DNA of 64,000 nt from Maritalea myrionectae DSM 19524 (GCF_000423365.1 NZ_KE384009.1:62338-126337), one strand, 5' to 3'. Counted from the first letter of the stretch, positions 8,710 through 17,431 are shown. A program made the numbers and translations. Notes: generated by a model not told the origin, from the sequence alone.

Positions 8710-11700
8710 ATGGGGAAAATGTTGAAACTTCGATCAAGGTCAAAGCTGGCCGGACGTTTCTTTTTGGGCGCGGCAACCGCGTTGTTGCTTTCAAATGTGG
8801 CCATGGCGACATCTGTAACCAGCATCACGACCAGCAGCGCCCAAAACGCAACAGACACCTCCGGAACCGCCTGCACGGATGCTGAAGTCAGTCTGCAATA
8901 CACACTCCAAACCACAACAAATGATCGGACAGACGGGGGGGCATTTCCCTATGACTATTCTGTTCTGCGTATTATTGATGCGGACAATAATGTTATTGCC
9001 AGCCTTGGCCTTGCTTACGAGTACCCAAGGGCGTCGATACAATACGGCTTTCCCGTTCGTATCGGCACCTCCACCAATTCCACAGACAGCGTGGTTGCGC
9101 CCACAAAACGACCTTTCCGGGTCCAGATAGTTGAAAGTACAACCTCCACAAACAGCCCGCCTTATGCGGCCAACGGAGCGGTACTCTTTACCTCAGCCAG
9201 TTTTGATCCCTATGACCCAGTGTCCGATCCCAATTATGATGCTTCCGGTTGTAAGAACGTACCTGGTGGCTACACTGGCGATACCACACCACCAGTTCTC
9301 ACCGTGCCGTCAAATTTCAGTGTCAACACTGATCCCGGTGCCGACACGGCCGTGGTGACCTACACAGCGCCAACCGCCAATGACAATATTGATGGTGCGG
9401 TGACCCCAACGCGCACCGCAGGTCTCGCATCCGGCGCAACATTTCCTTTGGGCGACACGATTATAACCTACCGCGCGGAAGATGCCGCCGGCAATTCTAC
9501 CACCGATAGCTTTACCGTCACCGTGGTTGACAATGAAGCCCCAGTGGTGAGTGTCCCTTTGCTTGTTACCGCAAATACAGGCCCAACTGCCAATACCGGG
9601 ACCCCATATTTTAGCACCTCGGCAAACGACAATGTTGATGGTTCAATTCCAACAACCATCACCACATCTCCCACCACAGGTCTAAACGCTGGAGATGCTT
9701 TCCCGGTCGGCACCACAACGGTCACCGCCACCGCAACAGATAGCGCTGGCAATGTGGGCTCCAACAGCTTTAGCGTCGTTGTAACTGATAATGGCCCACC
9801 CGTCGTCACCGTGCCCTCAGACATTGTGGTCTCAGTTGATCCTGGCGAGGCCGATGCTGTCGTGAGCTTCAGCACCAGCGCAACGGATAATGTTGATGGC
9901 ACCTTGACCCCAACCATTTCCTCATCCCCGACAACGGGCTTAGATTCAGGCGACGCCTTTCCTGTCGGCACCACGACCGTGTCGGTGCGAGCAGAAGATG
10001 CCGCGGGCAACGTGACCACAGATACTTTTGATATTACGGTGAATGACAATGAGATTCCTGCCATCACTGTGCCAGCTGATATCACGACCACAACTGATCC
10101 GGGTTTAGACACGGCTATTGTCAATTTCACCGCAAGTGCGGTGGACATTGTCGACGGCTCGATCACGCCCACCATCACCACGTCGCCATCGACAGGGCTC
10201 AATTCAGGCTCCGCCTTCCCCATCGGCACCACCACCGTGTCAGTTCGCGCAGAAGATGCGGCGGGCAATTCTGATACAAAGCAATTTACCATCACTGTTG
10301 GCGATGGTGAGAACCCCGTGTTCACCTCAACCCAAAGCAATATCAATATTGATATTCCTTTTGATGAGAACTCTGCGATCGTGACTTATCCCACGCCAAC
10401 CGCCACAGATAATTCCGGCAGCGTCACTGTTGCGCGGACAAGTGGGTTGGCCTCTGGCAGCGCTTTCCCAGTTGGCACAACAACAATCACCCATCGGGCG
10501 GAAGATGCGGCAGGCAATTTTGTCGACCAAAGTTTTAATGTGACCGTGGCCCGCATTCCTCCCGGTACACTTGAGGTGCGCGTAAATTCGAGTGCGGACG
10601 GCGATATTGTCCTCTCCTCATCGGCCGCTGCATTCAATCAAACCATCAGTGTAACTGGCGGTTCCGGCACAACTGGCCAGATGTTGGTGCGCCCTGGCAG
10701 CTATGCAGCAACTTACGCCTTGCCCGCTGGCTTTGTCCTCACCAGCTCAAGCTGCGATAGCGCTGACGGGCAAGTGCTTCCAAGCCTAAATGAAGTTCAG
10801 GTTGGTCTTGTGTCCGGCCAAAATATTGTCTGCACACTCACCATGGTCAACAGTGCTGCTGACACATCTGAGCAAGTGCAGAATTTCATCGATGGCCGCG
10901 CACGCCAGATTGTAGGGAACCAGCCTCGCCAAAGCCGTCGCTTGGCCAGAGTCCAAGGCACAACGCCACAGCCCGGCGGCCTGAATGTCTTGGGTTATAA
11001 AGCGCCGGATTCAGGCCATCTGCCCGTTGGCGTCAGTGTCGCCAATGATGCGATTGAGGTGAACTATCCCACTTCACAAGAAGAAGGGTTGGCAAAGGAG
11101 TGGGACGCCTGGGCAGAGGCAACCTTCAGCCGTTTCGAAACGGATTTTGATGAAGGCAGCTTTGCCACCTTGCATATGGGCGTTGATTATTTGATGACCC
11201 CAACAAGCATTTTGGGCATTGGCGCTTCCATTGATTACACCCATGCCGATGTGATCGGCAGCACGGCTTACACCAACGGTTTGGGCTTTATGGTCGGTCC
11301 CTATTATACAGGCGAGATCAGCGAAAATCTTTATCTCGACATCAGTGCAAAACTTGGTCGTTCCTATAACAATATCGCAACGGTCGGCACCGCAGAAGAT
11401 CAGTTCGGCGCCAGCCGCGGCCTGCTCAATGCGTCTTTGTTTGGTGAAGTCGAATTGGACCAGCTCACTGTGCGGCCAGATATTAGCCTCAACTATTTCT
11501 ATGAGCGCACAGATGCATTTGTGAACAGTTTTGGCGTTTCCATCGCAGAACAAGAAACACGGTTGGGCGATCTGACATTCGGCACCACCTTCGCTTGGGC
11601 GCAGCCCTTGGACAATAATTGGACCATGACCCCCTATGTCACACTGGATGGTATTTGGACCTTTGACTCTGCCGCCGCAAACGCGGCCAGCACCATAGGC

Positions 11701-11847
11701 GAGCAATTGCGTGCCAAAACGGAATTTGGCGTCACGCTAAATGGTTATGCCAATCAGACGCTTGATTTCAGCCTTGCGTATGACGGCATTGGGGACCCAA
11801 ATTATCGCGCCCTCAGCGCCAAGTTTGGGCTGTCCGTCGGGTTCTAA
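8710..11847 (+). CDS. HYR-repeat autotransporter (outer-membrane beta-barrel protein), copy 1
   Basis: A 1045-residue surface protein. A signal peptide covers about residues 1-34 (LLLSNVAMA). A unique N-terminal part runs to about 190. Five hyalin-type (HYR) Ig-like repeats of about 85 residues fill 191-617, each with a DxxAG(N) turn and FPVGTTTV-type strand. A linker with the motif QVQNFIDGRARQI lies near 720. An autotransporter-like beta-barrel starts about 796 (WDAWAEATFSRF) and ends in the outer-membrane insertion signal GLSVGF. HYR repeats often mediate adhesion, so a surface adhesin is likely. The ATG at 8719 is a possible alternative start. Its barrel half is nearly identical to that of the downstream paralogue. 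Confidence 0.88.
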   Translation: MGKMLKLRSRSKLAGRFFLGAATALLLSNVAMATSVTSITTSSAQNATDTSGTACTDAEVSLQYTLQTTTNDRTDGGAFPYDYSVLRIIDADNNVIASLGLAYEYPRASIQYGFPVRIGTSTNSTDSVVAPTKRPFRVQIVESTTSTNSPPYAANGAVLFTSASFDPYDPVSDPNYDASGCKNVPGGYTGDTTPPVLTVPSNFSVNTDPGADTAVVTYTAPTANDNIDGAVTPTRTAGLASGATFPLGDTIITYRAEDAAGNSTTDSFTVTVVDNEAPVVSVPLLVTANTGPTANTGTPYFSTSANDNVDGSIPTTITTSPTTGLNAGDAFPVGTTTVTATATDSAGNVGSNSFSVVVTDNGPPVVTVPSDIVVSVDPGEADAVVSFSTSATDNVDGTLTPTISSSPTTGLDSGDAFPVGTTTVSVRAEDAAGNVTTDTFDITVNDNEIPAITVPADITTTTDPGLDTAIVNFTASAVDIVDGSITPTITTSPSTGLNSGSAFPIGTTTVSVRAEDAAGNSDTKQFTITVGDGENPVFTSTQSNINIDIPFDENSAIVTYPTPTATDNSGSVTVARTSGLASGSAFPVGTTTITHRAEDAAGNFVDQSFNVTVARIPPGTLEVRVNSSADGDIVLSSSAAAFNQTISVTGGSGTTGQMLVRPGSYAATYALPAGFVLTSSSCDSADGQVLPSLNEVQVGLVSGQNIVCTLTMVNSAADTSEQVQNFIDGRARQIVGNQPRQSRRLARVQGTTPQPGGLNVLGYKAPDSGHLPVGVSVANDAIEVNYPTSQEEGLAKEWDAWAEATFSRFETDFDEGSFATLHMGVDYLMTPTSILGIGASIDYTHADVIGSTAYTNGLGFMVGPYYTGEISENLYLDISAKLGRSYNNIATVGTAEDQFGASRGLLNASLFGEVELDQLTVRPDISLNYFYERTDAFVNSFGVSIAEQETRLGDLTFGTTFAWAQPLDNNWTMTPYVTLDGIWTFDSAAANAASTIGEQLRAKTEFGVTLNGYANQTLDFSLAYDGIGDPNYRALSAKFGLSVGF

Positions 11848-11886
11848 CTAAGCGTTGCCGACAATTTCAGCCCGCAGGCAAATTTT

Positions 11887-11936
11887 GGTCCCAAATGGGG
11901 ATTGTTGCAGTTTAGCAGGCGTGGAACATCTCATCT
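11887..11936 (+). promoter_or_regulatory. Conserved promoter-like box, copy 2
   Basis: This is the second exact copy of the 21-bp block (11887-11907), with TTGTTG at 11902-11907, a 17-bp spacer and AACATC at 11925-11930, matching the copy ahead of the first autotransporter. The flanking bases have diverged, so the block itself appears to be under selection. Confidence 0.55.
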
Positions 11937-12008
11937 TACAAGCCAATTTCTCCAAGCAGTTACGACTGCTTGATTGCTTTTTGACGCCTGTATTGATGGG
12001 AACCGAAT

Positions 12009-14798
12009 TTGAAACGCCTACTTCATTCCTTCGCCTTAACTGCACTTGTTCTGCTCGCATCGAATGTATTTGCGATCCAAGCCAATGCGCAGGATACAAC
12101 GCCGCCCAGGGTTCAATCCATCACTCTTTATGATCCGATTTCACCCTATTCAACAAATAACGTCTTCACATGGGAAGTCACATTTACAGAAGCTGTGACC
12201 GGTGTGGATGTGGCAGACACCAGAGTACACGTATATGGTGCGCTTTCGAACTCCATGACTGGCTCAATGACACAAGTGTCGCCCAGCGTTTATCGATTTA
12301 CCCGCACCGTTCCTTTCGCATCCCATACGGTTGATGGCGAGGTGAGAATGGTCGTCAGTCCCACTCACTCGGTCACCGACTTGGCGGGTAATCCGATGGT
12401 AGATGATACGGTGATCAACGGCGAGCAATCAACTTACTATTATGATGTTAACCCGCCTGACGTGACACTTTCAACGTCCTTATCCTCACCAACAGATGCT
12501 GCAACGGTTCCCATAGAAATCGACTTTGATGAGACCGTAACTGGCTTTGATGTTTCGGATATTCAGTTGAGCGGCACGGCCACTTCTATCGCTGGTTTTG
12601 GCGGTAGCCAAGACGCCTATTGGGCCAATGTGGTTTTGTCCGGTGAAGGGCCATATTCAATCAGCATACCAGCCAGTCGAGCAAATGATTTCGCTGGAAA
12701 CGCCAATAATGCATCGAATGTTCTGTCGGGCGTGAGAGACCTAACGGCGCCAGTCATAAATATTCCCACACAAATCATTCAATCAACTGATCCCGGTCAG
12801 GACACAGCTATCGTGACCTTCTCGCACAGTGCCAATGATGCCGTTGACGGTCCGGTGGCGACCACAGTCAGTACGTCCCCCACAACAGGTTTAGAGTCCG
12901 GCGATGCATTTCCACTCGGCACCACCACTGTAACCGTTCGTGCAGAAGACACCGTGGGAAATGTGAGCACGGAAAGTTTTGACATTACAATCGTTGATAC
13001 TGAGTTGCCGGTCGTTACGTCCATATCTGACATTGTGACCACAACCGACCCTGGCGAAGATACAGCAGTTGTTACGTTCAGTGTAGGCGCGACTGACAAT
13101 GTGGATGGCGTCCTTCCTGTCACTATTACAACATCGCCGACTACTGGATTGGATTCAGGGTCTGCATTTCCTATCGGCACAACTCAAGTGCAGGCATACG
13201 CTGAAGACTCGGTCGGAAATTCCTTCACCGAGGTGTTCAAAGTTACAGTCAATGATGATGAAAATCCCGTATTCACTTCAACCCAGAGCGATATCACTAT
13301 AGATGTCCCCTTTAATGAGAATTCTGCGATTGTCACCTATCCAATGCCGACCGCGACAGATAACTCTGGCAGCGTCACGATAACGCGTACGAGCGGCCTT
13401 GCATCCGGCAGTGCCTTCCCCGTCGGCACGACTACAGTTACCCATCAAGCGGAGGATGATGCTGGCAATAAAGTGCTACAAAGCTTCAATGTGATTGTTG
13501 GGAACACGCCGCCAGCCACACTTGAATTTGAGATTAACTCAAATGCCGATGGCAATGTCTCTCTGTCCTCTTCGGAACCAAACCTCAATCATATGATCAA
13601 TGTGACAGGTGGGTATGGCAGCACAGGTCAATTCCATATACACCCCAGCACCTATTCAGCAAATTATGTCCCGTCTACGGGTTTCGTGATCACCAATGCA
13701 AGCTGTGACAATCCAGCAGTGCAGATTGACCTAAGGACAAAGACAATCGCACTCAATTTGGCCTCTGGGCAGACCATTGTTTGTACACTCTCCATGTCCG
13801 ATAGTGCTGGCGAAACCGCCAAGCAAGTGCAAAATTTCATCGATGGCCGCGCGCGCCAGATTGTGGGTAACCAGCCTCGCCAAAGCCGTCGCTTGGCCAG
13901 AGTCCAAGGCACCGCACCACAACCCGGTGGATTGAATGTCTTGGGTTATAAAGCGCCGGATTCAGGCCATCTGCCCGTTGGCGTCAGTGTCGCCAATGAT
14001 GCGATTGAGGTGAACTATCCCACTTCACAAGAAGAAGGTTTGGCAAAGGGATGGGATGCCTGGGCAGAGGCAACCTTCAGCCGTTTCGAAACGGATTTTG
14101 ATGAAGGCAGCTTTGCCACCCTGCATATGGGCGTTGACTATTTGATCACCCCAACCAGCATTTTGGGCATTGGCGCTTCCATTGATTACACCCATGCGGA
14201 TGTGATCGGCAGCACGGCTTACACCAACGGTTTGGGCTTTATGGTCGGTCCTTACTATACAGGCGAGATCAGCGAAAATCTTTATCTCGACATCAGTGCA
14301 AAACTTGGTCGTTCCTATAACAATATCGCAACGGTCGGGACCACCGAAGATCAGTTCGGCGCCACCCGCGGCCTGTTCAATGCGTCTTTGTTTGGTGAAG
14401 TCGAATTGGACCAGCTCACTGTGCGACCCGATGTTAGCCTCAACTATTTCTATGAGCGCACCGATGCATTTGTGAACAGTTTTGGCGTTTCCATCGCAGA
14501 ACAAGAAACACGGTTGGGCGATCTAACATTCGGCACCACCTTCGCTTGGGCGCAGCCCTTGGACAATAATTGGACCATGACCCCCTATGTCACTCTGGAT
14601 GGTATTTGGACCTTTGACTCTGCCGCTGCAAACGGGGCCAGCACCATAGGCCAACATTTACGTGCCAAAACGGAATTTGGCTTCACGCTAAAAGGTGATG
14701 CCAATCAGTCGCTTGATTTCAGCCTTGCCTATGACGGCATTGGGGACCCCAATTATCGCGCCCTCAGCGCTAAGTTTGGCCTGTCAGTCGGGTTTTAG
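12009..14798 (+). CDS. HYR-repeat autotransporter (outer-membrane beta-barrel protein), copy 2
   Basis: A 929-residue paralogue of the preceding gene with a TTG start 9 bases after GGGAA. The signal peptide (about 1-28) ends QANAQ. Residues 29 to about 250 hold two bacterial Ig-like domains absent from copy 1 (FTEAVTGVDVADTRV, FDETVTGFDVSDIQL). Three HYR repeats follow (about 250-500), then the same linker and a C-terminal barrel ending GLSVGF. Nucleotide identity with copy 1 is very high from about 13823 to the stop but lower in the repeats. Two adhesins thus share one anchor and export domain but display different N-terminal modules. The end overlaps the convergent GDCCVxC gene by 4 bp. Confidence 0.87.
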   Translation: MKRLLHSFALTALVLLASNVFAIQANAQDTTPPRVQSITLYDPISPYSTNNVFTWEVTFTEAVTGVDVADTRVHVYGALSNSMTGSMTQVSPSVYRFTRTVPFASHTVDGEVRMVVSPTHSVTDLAGNPMVDDTVINGEQSTYYYDVNPPDVTLSTSLSSPTDAATVPIEIDFDETVTGFDVSDIQLSGTATSIAGFGGSQDAYWANVVLSGEGPYSISIPASRANDFAGNANNASNVLSGVRDLTAPVINIPTQIIQSTDPGQDTAIVTFSHSANDAVDGPVATTVSTSPTTGLESGDAFPLGTTTVTVRAEDTVGNVSTESFDITIVDTELPVVTSISDIVTTTDPGEDTAVVTFSVGATDNVDGVLPVTITTSPTTGLDSGSAFPIGTTQVQAYAEDSVGNSFTEVFKVTVNDDENPVFTSTQSDITIDVPFNENSAIVTYPMPTATDNSGSVTITRTSGLASGSAFPVGTTTVTHQAEDDAGNKVLQSFNVIVGNTPPATLEFEINSNADGNVSLSSSEPNLNHMINVTGGYGSTGQFHIHPSTYSANYVPSTGFVITNASCDNPAVQIDLRTKTIALNLASGQTIVCTLSMSDSAGETAKQVQNFIDGRARQIVGNQPRQSRRLARVQGTAPQPGGLNVLGYKAPDSGHLPVGVSVANDAIEVNYPTSQEEGLAKGWDAWAEATFSRFETDFDEGSFATLHMGVDYLITPTSILGIGASIDYTHADVIGSTAYTNGLGFMVGPYYTGEISENLYLDISAKLGRSYNNIATVGTTEDQFGATRGLFNASLFGEVELDQLTVRPDVSLNYFYERTDAFVNSFGVSIAEQETRLGDLTFGTTFAWAQPLDNNWTMTPYVTLDGIWTFDSAAANGASTIGQHLRAKTEFGFTLKGDANQSLDFSLAYDGIGDPNYRALSAKFGLSVGF

Positions 14799-15019
14799 GG
14801 GCAGCAGCTTTTGCCCGCTTGAATTGGTGGGCAAGGCACGGTGCCGTAAGAACAATAAACGCAGCAATCGCCGGGCTTTGGCTTTAAAAGCATATGGCAG
14901 CTTTTGCATTCATAAAACCATTGGCACGCGTCTGTTGGCATGGTCTCGGTCTCTGCATGTCCACATGCCGGGCACGTCAATTTGGACTGTGTGTTCACGT
15001 CCTGCTGCGGCGTTTTCAA
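14795..15019 (-). CDS. GDCCVxC-domain small cysteine-rich protein
   Basis: A 74-residue cytoplasmic protein with a TTG start supported by AGAGGAG 8 bases upstream. It contains ten cysteines: CPACGH and CKSCHM knuckles, then the family motif GDCCVYCSYGTVPCPPIQ, and a terminal CC. This family is known mainly from its linkage to mercury and other metal resistance genes, and some members carry selenocysteine. It follows merP on the same strand and is probably in the merT-merP operon. Metal binding is a reasonable inference; no activity is established. Confidence 0.75.
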   Translation of the reverse strand: MKTPQQDVNTQSKLTCPACGHAETETMPTDACQWFYECKSCHMLLKPKPGDCCVYCSYGTVPCPPIQAGKSCCP

Positions 15020-15068
15020 TATTTATCTCCTCTTTTGTATGTAACCAATAAGGATGCGCGCGAAGGGT

Positions 15069-15362
15069 TCACTCTTCATCTGCCGCTAAAAGTTCGGATT
15101 CATATCCGGCATTTTTTGTGGCCAATAAAATGTCATCCAAGCTTGTTGCCGTGTCCTCAAACACAACAACCGCCTGCCGCAAATCGGCATCGGCCGACAC
15201 TGAAACAATGCCATCAAGACGCGATATCGCGCCCTTCACGATAAAGGGGCAGCTGGCGCAATACATGCCGGGCACAGAAAGGGTGACCTTCTGCTCGGCC
15301 GCGAAGCTGGCCCCCACACCGGACACCAAAAGACCGGTGCCGAGAATAAGCAATTTCTTCAT
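15069..15362 (-). CDS. merP: Periplasmic mercuric-ion binding protein (MerP-like)
   Basis: A 97-residue protein with a signal peptide (about 1-21, ending SFA) and one heavy-metal-associated domain carrying GMYCASC near residues 31-37, the Hg(II)-binding cysteine pair. It should pass Hg(II) from the periplasm to MerT. The ATG at 15362 follows TTGGAGA; longer upstream reading is not needed. It lies 17 bp after merT on the same strand. Confidence 0.87.
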   Translation of the reverse strand: MKKLLILGTGLLVSGVGASFAAEQKVTLSVPGMYCASCPFIVKGAISRLDGIVSVSADADLRQAVVVFEDTATSLDDILLATKNAGYESELLAADEE

Positions 15363-15379
15363 CGAATATCTCCAATCCA

Positions 15380-15772
15380 TCAGGCAAGAATTAAGGGCAC
15401 GATCCACGGCCAAAAGAACGACACCAGCACCAAAATCGTCGCCAGCACGAGCCCTGCCAGCACCAAATAATTTGGCAAAGGCCGCGCGCATGCCTCATCG
15501 GCATCACAAGCAGGTTTGGGCCGAAAGACCTGCCAATAGCCATATCCCAAAAGACCGAGGGCGATCAGGATGAAAACAGGTTTATAGGGTTCAAGCGCGG
15601 TCAGATTGCCGATCCATGCGCCGCTCACCCCCAGGCTGAACAATAAAAGCGGTACTATGCAGCAGCTCGACGCGCCGATGGCCGCCAATAGGCCAGCCAA
15701 TGTTGCGACACCAGCTTTTGATGTCCCGGGCGCCCGCGTTGCATCATTCAAATGCGAGGTCTGCTCAGCCAT
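15380..15772 (-). CDS. merT: Mercuric transport membrane protein (MerT-like)
   Basis: A 130-residue inner-membrane protein with three hydrophobic segments. The first carries the vicinal cysteine pair GASSCCIVPLLL, and the next segment contains GAWIGNLTALEPYKPVF, both typical of MerT. A cytoplasmic loop CDADEACARP holds the second cysteine pair. It imports Hg(II) handed over by MerP. The gene is divergent from merR. A third hydrophobic segment at the C-terminus (about 105-128) matches MerT. No mercuric reductase gene follows. Confidence 0.88.
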   Translation of the reverse strand: MAEQTSHLNDATRAPGTSKAGVATLAGLLAAIGASSCCIVPLLLFSLGVSGAWIGNLTALEPYKPVFILIALGLLGYGYWQVFRPKPACDADEACARPLPNYLVLAGLVLATILVLVSFFWPWIVPLILA

Positions 15773-16025
15773 GCTGTGTCATTCTCCGACCTGCTTTGAG
15801 GGTTGAAAATTCGCCAATCAACGGGATGGATATTGAACACATCATCCGGTCCATCTCGGTGACCTCAGTTCAGTATCGGGGCTATCCCGTTGATCGTTCC
15901 GCTCAGCGAATTCTATGTTGACGACGGCGAAGCAAATGGCTGATCAGGTGCAGGCGGCATTCCAACCCCGCATTGCGGTCCGTCACACTATGCAATCCAT
16001 TGCTCAACAGATCGTCATTTGTACA
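15773..16025. other. Long leader between merT and the mer operator
   Basis: About 250 bp separate merT from its candidate promoter, longer than in classic mer operons. No convincing gene is present; a 30-codon frame on the minus strand ends over the merT start, and short plus-strand frames look degenerate. An 11-bp perfect inverted repeat, ATCAACGGGAT at 15817-15827 and ATCCCGTTGAT at 15884-15894, encloses 56 bp. The segment may be the remnant of a lost gene or of an insertion. Confidence 0.4.
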
Positions 16026-16056
16026 AGTCTACGATCTGTAGTAACTACAGATGCAA
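16026..16056 (-). promoter_or_regulatory. mer operator-promoter (MerR-type, 19-bp spacer)
   Basis: A perfect dyad with 9-bp arms, ATCTGTAGT-A-ACTACAGAT, lies at 16034-16052. On the minus strand it sits between TTGCAT (16056-16051) and TAGACT (16031-16026) with a 19-bp spacer. The over-long spacer and centred dyad are the hallmark of MerR-activated promoters. It lies 30 bp before merR and would drive merT-merP-GDCCVxC while allowing merR autocontrol. Confidence 0.72.
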
Positions 16057-16081
16057 GAGAAAAATGCTGCAAGGTTGCGTG

Positions 16082-16489
16082 ATGACCGAAAAATCCTATT
16101 CCATCGGCACGGCCTCAACGATCACAGCCGTGAATATTGAGACCATCCGCTATTATGAACGCATTGGGTTGCTGCCGGCGCCAGACCGGACACCCGGGGG
16201 CAATCGGCAATATGCCAAGGCGCATCTAAAGCGCATTGGATTTGTCAAAAGGGCGCGCAGCTTGGGCTTTTCCATTGAACAAATCCGCTCGCTGCTGACC
16301 ATGACCGACCAACAAGCCCTCTCGTGCGCGCAAGTCAGCGAAATGACCGCCGACCACCTTGTGCAAGTGCGAGAGAAGATCGCGGATTTACAAAAGCTCG
16401 AGAAAACCTTGGCCGACTTAAATGGACAATGTCGCCAAAACAAATCGGATGTTTGCCCTGTAATTGAAGACCTGTTCGGAACGGTTTAG
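16082..16489 (+). CDS. merR: MerR-family mercury/metal-responsive regulator
   Basis: A 135-residue regulator with an N-terminal MerR helix-turn-helix (IETIRYYERIGLLP), a dimerisation helix and the metal loop. Cysteines 82, 117 and 125 match the three Hg(II) ligands of MerR (82, 117 and 126 in Tn501 MerR), with the last pair one residue closer. Cys82 argues against a CueR-like monovalent-metal sensor. The ATG at 16082 is chosen because the MerR fold begins at once; an upstream extension would run into the operator. It is divergent from merTP. Hg(II) is the likeliest ligand, although Cd/Pb/Zn-type sensors share this layout. Confidence 0.85.
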   Translation: MTEKSYSIGTASTITAVNIETIRYYERIGLLPAPDRTPGGNRQYAKAHLKRIGFVKRARSLGFSIEQIRSLLTMTDQQALSCAQVSEMTADHLVQVREKIADLQKLEKTLADLNGQCRQNKSDVCPVIEDLFGTV

Positions 16490-16579
16490 CCCCCTGCCCG
16501 ACGGCCCGCACGGTCTGGGTTTGCCGCGCATCCAACATTTCGCTGCACGAAATTCTGTACACAGCCTGCACAAAAAATC

Positions 16580-16619
16580 TTGACAGCATTTTTTCACTAT
16601 GCTTGTTTGTCGGACAAAC
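16580..16619 (+). promoter_or_regulatory. Promoter and palindromic operator of the GntR gene
   Basis: TTGACA lies at 16580-16585, and a perfect palindrome GTTTGTCGGACAAAC (7-bp arms) at 16605-16619, where the -10 element and start site would fall. FCD-type GntR proteins commonly bind short palindromes of this form. Autorepression of the following gene is inferred. Confidence 0.5.
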
Positions 16620-16643
16620 GAATAAACAGATGAAGACAAACAC

Positions 16644-17390
16644 ATGGCCTTGACCCCAAAATCAACATCAGCTGCGGCGACATCAGGTTCAGCCTCGCAG
16701 TTTTTGCGCCCGATCAAGCGGCGCACCCGTGATGTGGAGGTTTTGGAAGCCTTGGCCGAAATGATCGAGCAGGCGGACCTGAAAGAGGGCGATAAACTGC
16801 CCACCGAAACCGAGCTGGCCGCGCGCTTGCAGGTGGGTCGCTCCACCGTGCGCGAAGCGCTAAAGGTTTGGGAAAATCTGGGCATCGTGGAACGCCGCAC
16901 CAGTGCGGGCACCATTTTGGCCATGGATATTGTGCCCAACTCGGTGCATGTGCCCGTGGTGTTGCAATTTGAAGCCGAAGGGCTGTTGCGGACACAGCAG
17001 GTGCGGCGGGCGTTGGAAAAAGAAGTGGTGCATTTGGCAGCGCTGCATGCCAACGAAAAAGACCGCGCGGCCATTCAATCCACATTGGACACATTGCTTG
17101 ATGTGGTGGATAAGGGGCTGCCCTGGCGGCAAGCCGATGCCAATTTTCACCGCGCCATTTATGCCGCGTCTGGCAACCCGCTCTTCTCGCAATTGATCGA
17201 GCAGGTGCACGGCGCCTTTCACCAGCATTATATCGAGCCATTTATGGATGATAGCTATGGCTTGCCCTCCATTCCTTTGCACAAGCCTTTGGCCGCGGCG
17301 GTGATCGCGGGCGATGCCCCGGCCGCTGTGAAGGCCATGGAGGAAATTTTGGACAGCACAGAACAGCAAACCAAAGAATTGCTGGGCTGA
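16644..17390 (+). CDS. GntR family regulator, FCD (FadR-type) subfamily
   Basis: A 248-residue regulator. Residues about 25-95 form a GntR winged helix (GDKLPTETELAARLQVGRSTVREALKVWENLGIVERR). Residues about 115-240 form an all-helical FCD ligand domain with metal-site histidines (FHRAIYAASGN and a later HKPLAAAV). It stands immediately upstream of the sugar transporter and mannosidase operon, separated by a weak terminator and its own promoter region, and is the obvious candidate controller. The ligand is probably a sugar acid or a mannoside breakdown product (inference). Confidence 0.88.
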   Translation: MALTPKSTSAAATSGSASQFLRPIKRRTRDVEVLEALAEMIEQADLKEGDKLPTETELAARLQVGRSTVREALKVWENLGIVERRTSAGTILAMDIVPNSVHVPVVLQFEAEGLLRTQQVRRALEKEVVHLAALHANEKDRAAIQSTLDTLLDVVDKGLPWRQADANFHRAIYAASGNPLFSQLIEQVHGAFHQHYIEPFMDDSYGLPSIPLHKPLAAAVIAGDAPAAVKAMEEILDSTEQQTKELLG

Positions 17391-17395
17391 GTTTT

Positions 17396-17423
17396 GGCGG
17401 CCCCATCAGGTCGCCTCATTTTT
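17396..17423 (+). terminator. Probable terminator after the GntR gene
   Basis: GGCGGCC and GGTCGCC pair over 7 bp (one G-U) around a six-base loop, and the stem is followed by TCATTTTT. It lies 5 bp after the stop codon. It would separate regulator transcription from the transporter operon. Confidence 0.55.
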
Positions 17424-17431
17424 GCAACGTC

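Noticed and set aside
9468..10346. 292-codon open frame on the minus strand within the HYR repeats
   Set aside because: It is antisense to repeated Thr/Val/Ser-rich codons that avoid stops in that frame; it has no ribosome site and its protein is low complexity.
15363..15491. 43-residue N-terminal extension of MerP
   Set aside because: It overlaps merT and precedes a normal signal peptide; the ATG at 15362 has a good ribosome site.
15700..15921. 73-codon plus-strand frame over the merT start and leader
   Set aside because: It is largely antisense to merT, has no ribosome site and resembles no known family.
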